Assembly (NCBI GenBank): GCA_902766585.1
Contig: CACXDV010000265.1
Span: forward strand, 1 to 6,036
Length of the DNA stretch: 6,036 nucleotides
Source of the DNA: an uncultured Ruminococcus sp.
GTDB taxonomy: Bacteria; Bacillota; Clostridia; Oscillospirales; Acutalibacteraceae
Direction of reading: 5' to 3'
Shown: piece by piece, positions 1 to 5,502 of the stretch
Layout: each line of letters begins with the position of its first letter
How positions within the stretch are numbered: the stretch's first letter is position 1
Notes under the pieces: model-generated
The model's database searches: none
Told to the model about the DNA's origin: nothing
The model's input: the letters and a program-made list of their open reading frames with translations, nothing else
Made by a program: the position numbers and the translations under genes

Positions 1-435
1 CAGATATCTACTATTATAAATACAATTTCAGGTATTCTTATCGCTTTTGTTGCTGTTTCGCTTGTTGTATCCTGTATCATGATCGGCATTATCACCCATA
101 TCTCTGTTCTTGAAAGAACAAAGGAAATCGGTATTCTCCGTGCGCTCGGCGCATCAAGAGGAAATATATCTCAGGTATTCAATGCCGAAACCTTTATCAT
201 TGGTGCATTATCAGGTCTTCTCGGAATTATTATAGCTGCATTGCTTTGTATCCCGGCTAATGTGATAATCAATTCGATGATGACGGTTGAGAACAGTTCT
301 ATAACTGTTTATGTTCCAATCATACCCGCACTGATCCTTATCGGTATCAGCATACTTATTACTATGTTCGGCGGTCTTATCCCCGCTTCTGCTGCTTCAA
401 GAAAGGATCCTGTCGTAGCACTCAGAACAGAGTAA
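1..435 (+). CDS. ABC transporter permease, FtsX/MacB type (3' part only)
   Basis: The frame is open from the first base and ends at TAA 433-435, so 144 C-terminal residues are visible and the gene begins outside the window. An ATG at 79 is internal, because the upstream codons continue a hydrophobic segment. The visible part holds the last three membrane segments of an FtsX-like domain, at about residues 7-35, 62-91 and 103-129. After the first comes the conserved cytoplasmic motif ERTKEIGILRALGAS (38-52), and the protein ends with the family hallmark DPVVALR (136-142) after a Pro-Ala-Ser-Ala-Ala stretch. Such permeases work with a LolD/MacB-type ATPase to export peptides or lipoproteins, or to drive mechanical work in the envelope, rather than as classical channels. 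Its own ATPase is probably encoded upstream, outside the window. The ATPase at 2958-3641 is on the other strand and need not be its partner. The substrate cannot be told. Confidence 0.93.
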   Translation, partial: QISTIINTISGILIAFVAVSLVVSCIMIGIITHISVLERTKEIGILRALGASRGNISQVFNAETFIIGALSGLLGIIIAALLCIPANVIINSMMTVENSSITVYVPIIPALILIGISILITMFGGLIPASAASRKDPVVALRTE

Positions 436-454
436 TTATTCTCTTTTGTAAACC

Positions 455-511
455 AAAAATTGCACCCCTGATATCAGACACTGCATAGTCTGAAACAGGG
501 GTGCATTTTTT
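455..511. terminator. Bidirectional Rho-independent terminator between convergent genes
   Basis: A perfect 10-bp stem (461-470 with 496-505, arm TGCACCCCTG) is extended inward, after a small internal loop, by a 6-bp stem (474-479 with 488-493) closed by an 8-base loop. On the plus strand it is followed by six T (506-511). Read on the minus strand it is followed, after one base, by five T (complement of 455-459). It therefore serves both the permease gene ending at 435 and the PP-loop gene whose stop codon is at 510-512. Confidence 0.9.
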
Positions 512-1769
512 ACCATCTTATTCCGAAAAGCTTAGTACAGCCTCTCATAAATTTTCTCTTATATCGGAAGAATTTCTTTGCCTTTGTCTTTTTATTGACT
601 ACGATATCCATATCATAAAACCACAGCAGATCCTTCGGACAGTTCTCATGCGTATAAACCTCTCTCAATCTTTTCTGGGTTATCTGATACAGTCTTCTAT
701 AGGTCGGTATCCTGAAAATCTTGAGATCCTTCATCATCTTTTTTCTTCTCTTGTCATTGAAAAGATCAAAGCCTAAAGCTGCCGGATCGGCTCCCTCGGC
801 AAGAATCTCAAGTATAGTCCTGTAGCATTTTACACAGCGGCAGCAGTTATCTCCTGTCTTGGATTCATAGCATACTCTGAGCGGGATATCCTTACCGGTT
901 TTTTCTCTGAATTTACATATGTTTTCGATCTTCTGCTGTCTGTTGAATTCAAATCCGTCATGCACTACTATTGACGAGGAAAATCTGAATTTGTTATCAA
1001 TAGTGGGATCTGATGCACAAGTATACGTTCCCTTATCATCTGCGGTATATGATGATGCAATATAAACGGTATTCATACCCTTTGAATATGCAAGCGGTAC
1101 AGAATGAGAAATAATACAGATACCATGCTGAAAATCATGCCACCAGTTATAAAGAGAATCAAAGGCTACAATATATGAATTCAGCTTTTTTTCATCAAGT
1201 ATCCTTCTGCAGTTAGTATGTACAAAATTATACTCCAGAGAAAAAATTCCGGAAATATCTTCGACCTGTTTTTTTACTACTGACCAGCCTGTTTCATTTT
1301 CCGGCGCGATATCCACGCCCCATATCGTTAAAAATTCAGGCTTTTCGGAATAATGTGATGCAAGCGTATTGAATGCGTCTACTCCGCCTGAAAACAGCAC
1401 AAGGCATTTTTCTCCCTCTGTTTTGTTTTCTACGATTTTTCCGGGACTGACCTTGCCCTTAAACTGCATTGTAGGATACATATCTATATATCCTGTTTTA
1501 ATGCCGTCTATTCCGTTATAAAACGCCTTATCCAATTCATCACATTCTATTTCAGCATCAAAAATCCATGCAACAGGAAGAAGAACTGATAATGCAGGAA
1601 TGACACCTAATGAATATGGTATATCCTTAAGCTTTATACTGTATCTCAGCTTCAATTCGGATTCCGCTTCACGGAACATACTCATAAATTCAGCATCACC
1701 CGACACTGCTATTACAGTCTTGACAGTATCATTTTCACAGGAATATGAATTGATCTTTATTTTATTCAT
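510..1769 (-). CDS. QueC-like PP-loop ATPase superfamily protein, substrate unknown
   Basis: This encodes 419 residues. The ATG at 1767-1769 is preceded by AAGGAG seven to eight bases upstream. The core has two marks of the QueC branch of PP-loop nucleotide hydrolases. The first is the pyrophosphate-binding loop SGGVDA (127-132), after the hydrophobic strand CLVLF. The second is a cysteine set C300-x8-C309-x2-C312-x2-C315, the same spacing as the zinc site of QueC (7-cyano-7-deazaguanine synthase). An extra cysteine lies at 310. PP-loop enzymes adenylate a carboxylate or similar group using ATP, with release of pyrophosphate. Oddities: the usual loop serine (SGGxDS) is alanine; the protein is nearly twice the length of QueC (about 220-230 residues); about 125 residues precede the loop; and about 100 residues follow the cysteines, with a very basic tail rich in Lys/Arg/Tyr/Phe. 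No queD, queE or queF lies nearby, so a standard queuosine role is doubtful. QueC-like proteins are also known in some defence systems (Qat, type IV CBASS), but no such partners are visible. Fold assignment is fairly sure; the reaction is unknown. Confidence 0.75.
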   Translation of the reverse strand: MNKIKINSYSCENDTVKTVIAVSGDAEFMSMFREAESELKLRYSIKLKDIPYSLGVIPALSVLLPVAWIFDAEIECDELDKAFYNGIDGIKTGYIDMYPTMQFKGKVSPGKIVENKTEGEKCLVLFSGGVDAFNTLASHYSEKPEFLTIWGVDIAPENETGWSVVKKQVEDISGIFSLEYNFVHTNCRRILDEKKLNSYIVAFDSLYNWWHDFQHGICIISHSVPLAYSKGMNTVYIASSYTADDKGTYTCASDPTIDNKFRFSSSIVVHDGFEFNRQQKIENICKFREKTGKDIPLRVCYESKTGDNCCRCVKCYRTILEILAEGADPAALGFDLFNDKRRKKMMKDLKIFRIPTYRRLYQITQKRLREVYTHENCPKDLLWFYDMDIVVNKKTKAKKFFRYKRKFMRGCTKLFGIRW

Positions 1770-1804
1770 TTCTATGTCTCCTTATATTATAAAACATCCC
1801 ACAA

Positions 1805-1833
1805 ATTATATCATCAATACTATTTTTTGTCAA
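1805..1833 (-). promoter_or_regulatory. Consensus promoter for the QueC-like PP-loop gene
   Basis: Read on the minus strand: TTGACA (1833-1828), 17-base spacer, TATAAT (1810-1805), with TG one base before the -10 (extended -10, TGATATAAT). Both hexamers match the housekeeping sigma consensus exactly. The -35 overlaps the TGA stop (1832-1830) of the carbonic anhydrase gene. The predicted start near 1798 leaves a leader of about 29 bases before the ATG at 1769. A second TATAAT at 1791-1786 has no -35 at a proper distance. Confidence 0.85.
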
Positions 1834-2387
1834 ATTCCAAAATCAACCCTTCCGCTGTCAATATGATATAACGCGCCGATCACCCTGAGTCCATGCTCCT
1901 CCTCCTGATGGATCTCAAAACTGTTTTCAATGATCTCCATACTATGTCTTACATTCAAACAGCAGGCTTTGTATTCATCCTTTTCTTCACCAATAGCAGA
2001 TTTTATTTCATCGGTAATAAACTTGATATATCCCTCCGGATCGTGGTTTATTGCGGCATCAACTGCTCCGCAGTGATCGTGTCCGAGAACAACGATAAGC
2101 TTTACTCCGAGATGATGAGCTGCATATTCTACAGAGCCAAGCTGATGATCGTCCATAACATTTCCCGCTACCCTGATAACAAACAACTCACCTATTCCCG
2201 CATTAAAAATACTTTCAGGAATAACTCTTGAATCAGAGCATGAAATAATTATAGCATACGGATTCTGTCCATGCTCTGCTGTCATTATCCTCTTCTCTGA
2301 TGAAATATCTCCTCCGCTTGTCTTTGACACTATATATTTTTCATTTCCGTCCTTTAAGATTTTCAGAGCCTGTTCTGCATTCAGCAT
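1830..2387 (-). CDS. Beta-class carbonic anhydrase
   Basis: This 185-residue protein is predicted to interconvert CO2 and bicarbonate in the cytoplasm, supplying bicarbonate for carboxylation reactions. The zinc-site signature is complete: CSDSR at 50-54 gives ligand Cys50 and the Asp52/Arg54 dyad, and GHDHCGAV at 102-109 gives ligands His103 and Cys106. The stretches GELFVIRVAGNVMDD (66-80) and LGSVEYAAHHLGVKL (83-97) are also typical of the family. The length is at the short end and resembles compact Firmicute forms such as YtiB rather than the roughly 220-residue E. coli enzymes. The ATG at 2385-2387 has an AAGGAGG site (2401-2395) seven bases upstream. The gene has its own promoter, and no terminator separates it from the PP-loop gene 60 bases downstream, so partial co-transcription is likely. 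Nothing essential is missing. Confidence 0.96.
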   Translation of the reverse strand: MLNAEQALKILKDGNEKYIVSKTSGGDISSEKRIMTAEHGQNPYAIIISCSDSRVIPESIFNAGIGELFVIRVAGNVMDDHQLGSVEYAAHHLGVKLIVVLGHDHCGAVDAAINHDPEGYIKFITDEIKSAIGEEKDEYKACCLNVRHSMEIIENSFEIHQEEEHGLRVIGALYHIDSGRVDFGI

Positions 2388-2418
2388 TATTATTCCTCCT
2401 TAATTGGAATGTATTATT

Positions 2419-2447
2419 ATTATATCAAACTGTATATTTTTATTCAA
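2419..2447 (-). promoter_or_regulatory. Promoter for the carbonic anhydrase gene
   Basis: Read on the minus strand: TTGAAT (2447-2442), 17-base spacer, TATAAT (2424-2419), with the extended -10 form TGATATAAT. The predicted start near 2412 gives a leader of about 25 bases that contains the AAGGAGG site. It lies just downstream of the terminator of the preceding small gene, which supports independent transcription. Confidence 0.75.
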
Positions 2448-2459
2448 GCAAAATGAAAC

Positions 2460-2494
2460 AAAAAAAGACCGCAGTATCCGAAGATACCGCAGTC
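2460..2494 (-). terminator. UUCG-loop Rho-independent terminator of the small HPr-like gene
   Basis: On the minus strand a 12-bp stem (2494-2483 with 2478-2467), including two G-U pairs, is closed by the very stable C(UUCG)G tetraloop (2482-2479). It is followed at once by seven U (2466-2460). The wobble pairs become A-C mismatches if the plus strand is read, so it is oriented for the minus strand. It lies 23 bases past the stop codon of the 83-residue gene. Confidence 0.93.
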
Positions 2495-2517
2495 CTCATA
2501 GTTTTATGACGATCCAA

Positions 2518-2769
2518 TTACTCAGCCTTGTTGCCGAACATATTGAAACGGAAAAGCTTTGACTCATCCTCAGGCTTTTTGCACTCAAGGTGAGCATTTG
2601 CAATCTTACCGCCCTGGATAAGGCTTGTAAGACCAATGAGCTGGCAGAGTTTGCTCTTAAGGTTAAGTCTGTCTCCTTCGTCTGTTACGAGGAAAACATC
2701 TCCCTCACATTTATCGATCTCTGCAAGAAATTCCTTAACGTCAATGTTATGCATTTCAACTGATGACAT
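2518..2769 (-). CDS. Small 83-residue protein, possible divergent HPr-like protein
   Basis: I do not recognise this protein with certainty. The ATG at 2767-2769 has an excellent AGGAGGT site eight bases upstream (2784-2778), which favours it over the internal Met6. There is no signal peptide or membrane segment, so it is predicted to be cytosolic. Its pattern resembles HPr, the small PTS phosphocarrier: length 83 versus about 87; a histidine (His7) with the HPr spacing H-x6-F-[LV] to the first helix; a strand DVFLVT at 24-29; then NLKSKLCQLIGLTSL (36-50), which recalls the NAKSIMGLMSL segment around the regulatory Ser46 of HPr. Against catalytic HPr function, the Arg-Pro that follow the active-site histidine are replaced by Ile-Asp, and a three-residue insertion follows Ser39. 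Cysteines at 21, 42 and 63 have no metal-site pattern. The gene is monocistronic, with a near-perfect promoter and a strong terminator, which suggests high expression. The HPr link is my inference from reading the sequence. Confidence 0.85.
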   Translation of the reverse strand: MSSVEMHNIDVKEFLAEIDKCEGDVFLVTDEGDRLNLKSKLCQLIGLTSLIQGGKIANAHLECKKPEDESKLFRFNMFGNKAE

Positions 2770-2840
2770 AAATAATTACCTCCTAAGCTTTTAAATATCG
2801 GTTTAGTGGTTTACACAGGTATTTCTTACCTATTGCCTTT

Positions 2841-2868
2841 ATTATATCATATAATTTTTCATTGTCAA
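2841..2868 (-). promoter_or_regulatory. Strong consensus promoter for the small HPr-like gene
   Basis: Read on the minus strand: TTGACA (2868-2863), 16-base spacer, TATAAT (2846-2841), again with the extended -10 TGATATAAT. Just upstream of the -35 lies an A/T-only tract, including seven A next to seven T (2871-2884), which could act as an UP element. The predicted start near 2834 leaves a leader of about 65 bases, longer than for the neighbouring genes. The leader has only weak hairpin potential (GGTA/TACC, about 2833-2821). Confidence 0.87.
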
Positions 2869-2957
2869 TCTTTTTTTAAAAAAATAAAATCGAATTTTTG
2901 TAAACCTTGCTGTAATAATAGCGTTGATTTTTGTGCAATATAACCGTGATTATTATT

Positions 2958-3641
2958 TTATGGCATTATTTGTCCGTTTACTATCCTTATACACCTTTTT
3001 GCACGTTCAGACAATCGGTTGTCATGGGTTATCATTATTACAGTTACTCCGCTTCTGTTCATTTCCTCCATGACAGAAAGAACCTTTTCACCTGATTCAC
3101 TATCAAGACTTCCTGTAGGCTCATCTGCCAGAAGTATCTCCGGCTCAGAGGCAATAGCTCTCGCCACCGCTACCCTCTGCTGCTGTCCGCCTGAAAGCTC
3201 TCTCGGATAATAAAGTCTTCTTTCCGACATACCTACCATTTCCAAAGCCCTGCAAGCCGCAGTTTGTCTTTCCTTTTTCGGTATGCCCTTATACATCAGC
3301 GGCAAGGAAACATTTTCCTCGGAATTCAGCGATGATATCAGATTAAAGCTCTGAAAAACAAAGCTGATTATTCTGCTTCTCAAAAAGGATAGCTTTCTGT
3401 CACTCAGAGTTGATATATCCATTCCTTCCAAATAATATTCTCCTTTCGTTTGTCTATCAAGGCAGCCGAGAATATTCATAAGTGTTGATTTTCCGGAACC
3501 TGATCGACCTATTATCGAAATAAAATCACCTTTTTCTATACTCAGGTCAATACCTTTCAATGCATGAACTACAGTTCCTCTTGTATAATAATCACGGCAT
3601 ATGCCATTGAGTCTTATTAGTTCCTCTGAAATAACGATCAC
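2958..3641 (-). CDS. ABC transporter ATP-binding protein, LolD/MacB type
   Basis: This 227-residue nucleotide-binding subunit of the family that drives FtsX/MacB-type permeases has every motif present. These are the Walker A GRSGSGKST (45-53), Q-loop Gln97 in VFQSFNL, signature LSGGQQQR (149-156), Walker B ILLADE (169-174), D-loop SLDS and the H-loop His206 in ITHD. It is full length and should be active at the inner face of the membrane. No permease gene adjoins it: the upstream neighbour ends in a terminator and the downstream gene has its own promoter. The only permease in the window is the fragment at 1-435, on the other strand. The start is uncertain. The only standard start is GTG at 3641-3639, with an in-frame TAA two codons upstream, but this GTG lies inside the ribosome binding sequence. 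No ATG occurs before Met55, beyond Walker A. No convincing terminator follows the TAA at 2960-2958. Confidence 0.93.
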   Translation of the reverse strand: MIVISEELIRLNGICRDYYTRGTVVHALKGIDLSIEKGDFISIIGRSGSGKSTLMNILGCLDRQTKGEYYLEGMDISTLSDRKLSFLRSRIISFVFQSFNLISSLNSEENVSLPLMYKGIPKKERQTAACRALEMVGMSERRLYYPRELSGGQQQRVAVARAIASEPEILLADEPTGSLDSESGEKVLSVMEEMNRSGVTVIMITHDNRLSERAKRCIRIVNGQIMP

Positions 3642-3646
3642 CTCTT
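3636..3646 (-). promoter_or_regulatory. Ribosome binding sequence overlapping the annotated GTG start
   Basis: On the minus strand AAGAGGTGATC includes nine consecutive bases (GAGGTGATC, 3644-3636) complementary to the usual 3' end of 16S rRNA. The GTG start of the ATPase gene (3641-3639) is part of this match. If this is the true Shine-Dalgarno sequence, normal spacing would point to ATT at residue 4 (3632-3630), a rare start codon. If GTG is used, it has no well-spaced site. Confidence 0.55.
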
Positions 3647-3671
3647 ATTTTGTTTATTTTTAGTGTTTCAG

Positions 3672-3680
3672 ATTATATCA
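3672..3680 (-). promoter_or_regulatory. Extended -10 promoter for the ABC ATPase gene
   Basis: TGATATAAT on the minus strand (3680-3672), preceded by an A/T-rich stretch. No good -35 lies 16-18 bases upstream; that position falls on the base of the preceding terminator stem. The predicted start near 3665 gives a leader of about 24 bases to the GTG. The exact -10 match and its position right after a terminator support it, but the missing -35 lowers confidence. Confidence 0.6.
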
Positions 3681-3690
3681 AAAAATATAC

Positions 3691-3729
3691 AAAAAATCCG
3701 CAGCTTCTTTTATAATAAAAGCTGCGGAT
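3691..3729 (-). terminator. Rho-independent terminator of the leucine-rich-repeat gene
   Basis: A perfect 11-bp stem (3719-3729 with 3696-3706, arm ATCCGCAGCTT) is closed by a 12-base loop. On the minus strand it is followed by a run of T (complement of 3691-3695). It begins five bases past the stop codon (3737-3735) of the repeat protein and separates it from the ABC ATPase gene. There is no T-run on the plus-strand side, so it acts in one direction. Confidence 0.92.
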
Positions 3730-3734
3730 CAAAT

Positions 3735-5483
3735 TCATTTTTTTGTATCATCGGGATTATTTCGTTTTGGTCTGCGGTATTCCTTTGTTTTTTCGGCATT
3801 TCCCCTGCTAACCGGAGGTCTGTCTGCTGTCTTCTGCTGTGTTACGTTTTTTGGCTGTACAACTGGTTTGCCTTCGCTGTTATTCATAGCAGCCTGAACC
3901 GCTTTTTCACGCCTTATTTTTGCTGCCTGAGCTAATGCTTTATCGCGTTTTTTCATGCGCTGCTTCGGCTCTATAAACAAAAGATATATGCTTGTAAGAA
4001 TAACCAAGCCCAGATCAATAAGAATGATCAGGATAGTTATAAAGGCGTATCCTAAAGAAAAACCTGAGCCTCCGTTATCCTCTGTCCCGTCCAAGGACTC
4101 ATTCGGATCATAGGCTGGAAGGTTTCTCACAGAATCGACCGGCTTTCCGTTGCTTTCCCCATACTGCTGCAAATACAGATTATTGTCACAGTATATAACA
4201 AGCTTCGGTGTCATATTGAAAGAATTATCCTCAAGCTCGGATGGATTCGCATAGAATACCGCTGCTTTCAGATTCGGACACTCATTAAATGATGACGAAA
4301 AAAGCTTTATCGCTCCGTTAAACTCTGCTCTTACAAGACCGTCACAGCTTTCAAATGCATTCTTCTCTATCTCCTTTACAGATGCAGGAAATACTACTCT
4401 TTTAAGCTGACTGCACTTGCTGAATGCAAAGCCTTTAATTGTTTTCAGGCTTGTGCCAAAATCAATTTCCTTCAGCTTTTCACAATTCAAAAAACATCTT
4501 TCATTTATACTTGCTATCGTCACGGGAAGCTTGATGTTTTCAAGTCCGGAGTTTTCAAACAATGAAGTCTCTAATGTATTTATACTGTTTGGAAGGTTAA
4601 GCGTTTTCAGCGAAATACAGTCCTTAAATGCCTTTGCTCCGATTTTTTCAACAGAGGTCGGTATAGTCATCTTTTTAAGCGACTCACAATCCTCAAATGC
4701 TGATACATCTATAATACTGACTGAGCTTGGAATTATAATCTCCTCAATATTATTATTTCCTGCAAATGCATGACTTCCTATTTTCTTAATGCTCTTATCA
4801 AGGCTTTTAACCTTATCCTCACCCGTATACTTTATAAGTATACCGTCGCCGACAACTACAAATTCGCTTTTCTGCTGATTCATCCACTCTGTATTCTCAA
4901 GAGCATAACCGCCAAAATATCTCAGTGATTTAGGTATCTCAGGTGATGATAATGAAGTACAGTTTATAAACGCATAATCACCTATTACATCAAGACTGTT
5001 CGGTAAACGGATATTATCAAGAGACGTACAATCCGAAAATGAATACCTTCCTATTGTCTGCAGCCCGTCGTCAACAATTACCTCTGTGAGTGAAGTACAG
5101 CCAGAAAATGCTGAATCTCCTATTTCACTGATATTTCCGGGTATCTGAATCTTCTCAAGTGCGGTGCATCCCTGAAAGGCACAACTATCTATTTTTTTTA
5201 TACTGCTTGGGAATTCAAGCCCCTTTACTGTTTTATTTCCTCTGAATGCCGCAGGTCCGACAGATGTAACAGTGTATTCATCCACTACAGAGGGCAGGCT
5301 CAGAAAAAGGCTCTGGCCGCGGAAGCTTATTATTTCAGCGGTATCGTCCTCGTCTGATATCTTATACCTGAAATCACCGTTATCTATTATTGTCTTTGCA
5401 TCTACCGTCAACGGAGAGCCTATACAGAATGTAAGCATCCCCGCTGTTAATGCAGCAGTCAATATAAATAAACCTTTCTTCAT
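3735..5483 (-). CDS. BspA-like leucine-rich-repeat protein, membrane-anchored
   Basis: This 582-residue predicted surface protein has four parts. Residues 1-29 form a Sec signal peptide (MKKG, hydrophobic core, likely cut after VDA29); the cysteine at 20 lacks a lipobox. Residues 75 to about 430 hold some 15 repeats of the BspA/LRR_5 type. Residues 476-504 form one membrane helix. Residues 505-582 form a strongly basic, Pro/Gln/Asn-containing tail, cytoplasmic by the positive-inside rule. There is no LPXTG motif, so anchoring is by the helix and not by sortase. BspA-like proteins usually bind host or polymer surfaces, but the ligand here cannot be told and no catalytic domain is visible. The ATG at 5481-5483 has AGGAG eight bases upstream (5496-5492). 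The gene starts 19 bases after the AraC-type regulator stops, so the two probably share a transcript, and it ends in its own terminator. Confidence 0.92.
   Translation of the reverse strand: MKKGLFILTAALTAGMLTFCIGSPLTVDAKTIIDNGDFRYKISDEDDTAEIISFRGQSLFLSLPSVVDEYTVTSVGPAAFRGNKTVKGLEFPSSIKKIDSCAFQGCTALEKIQIPGNISEIGDSAFSGCTSLTEVIVDDGLQTIGRYSFSDCTSLDNIRLPNSLDVIGDYAFINCTSLSSPEIPKSLRYFGGYALENTEWMNQQKSEFVVVGDGILIKYTGEDKVKSLDKSIKKIGSHAFAGNNNIEEIIIPSSVSIIDVSAFEDCESLKKMTIPTSVEKIGAKAFKDCISLKTLNLPNSINTLETSLFENSGLENIKLPVTIASINERCFLNCEKLKEIDFGTSLKTIKGFAFSKCSQLKRVVFPASVKEIEKNAFESCDGLVRAEFNGAIKLFSSSFNECPNLKAAVFYANPSELEDNSFNMTPKLVIYCDNNLYLQQYGESNGKPVDSVRNLPAYDPNESLDGTEDNGGSGFSLGYAFITILIILIDLGLVILTSIYLLFIEPKQRMKKRDKALAQAAKIRREKAVQAAMNNSEGKPVVQPKNVTQQKTADRPPVSRGNAEKTKEYRRPKRNNPDDTKK
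4194..5261 (-). repeat. Protein-level leucine-rich repeat array, about 15 units
   Basis: This is the coding stretch for residues 75-430 of the repeat protein. Units follow a pattern like IGxxAFxxCxSLxxIxLPxSv and start at residues 75, 98, 121, 144, 167, 190, 235, 258, 281, 304, 326, 349, 372, 394 and 417. The step is therefore 22-23 residues with one 45-residue step. The long step (about 198-232, around WMNQQ and ILIKYTG) is an island often seen in this family. DNA identity between units is low, so this is an old, diverged array and not a recent tandem duplication. Confidence 0.9.
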
Positions 5484-5502
5484 CTATCCTTCTCCTGATT
5501 TT

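Noticed and set aside
79..435. Complete 118-residue plus-strand protein starting at ATG 79
   Set aside because: The same frame is open back to base 1 and the earlier codons form the first half of a membrane segment typical of FtsX-like permeases, so this ATG is internal.
501..776. Plus-strand open frames opposite minus-strand genes (also 1600-1866, 1893-2231, 2300-2509, 3019-3210, 3663-3935, 4417-4773, 5272-5583, 5731-5970)
   Set aside because: Each lies mostly antisense to a well-supported gene, has no recognisable domain, and lacks a convincing ribosome site; several cross terminators or promoters.
510..2387. A QueC-based defence island (Qat or type IV CBASS)
   Set aside because: The neighbours are a carbonic anhydrase and an ABC permease; no cyclase, effector nuclease, TatD-like or ATPase partner of those systems is visible.
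2871..2884. T7A7 palindrome as a terminator or operator
   Set aside because: A/T-only symmetry with no loop or G-C stem; better explained as part of the A/T-rich sequence upstream of the -35 of the small gene.
2885..2957. Terminator after the ABC ATPase gene
   Set aside because: Only a weak A/T-only hairpin (AAAAT/ATTTT around 2886-2897) followed by T-rich sequence is present; too weak to call.
5415..5483. Lipoprotein signal in the repeat protein (Cys20)
   Set aside because: The residues before the cysteine (LTF) do not fit a lipobox, while a normal signal-peptidase site follows at VDA29.
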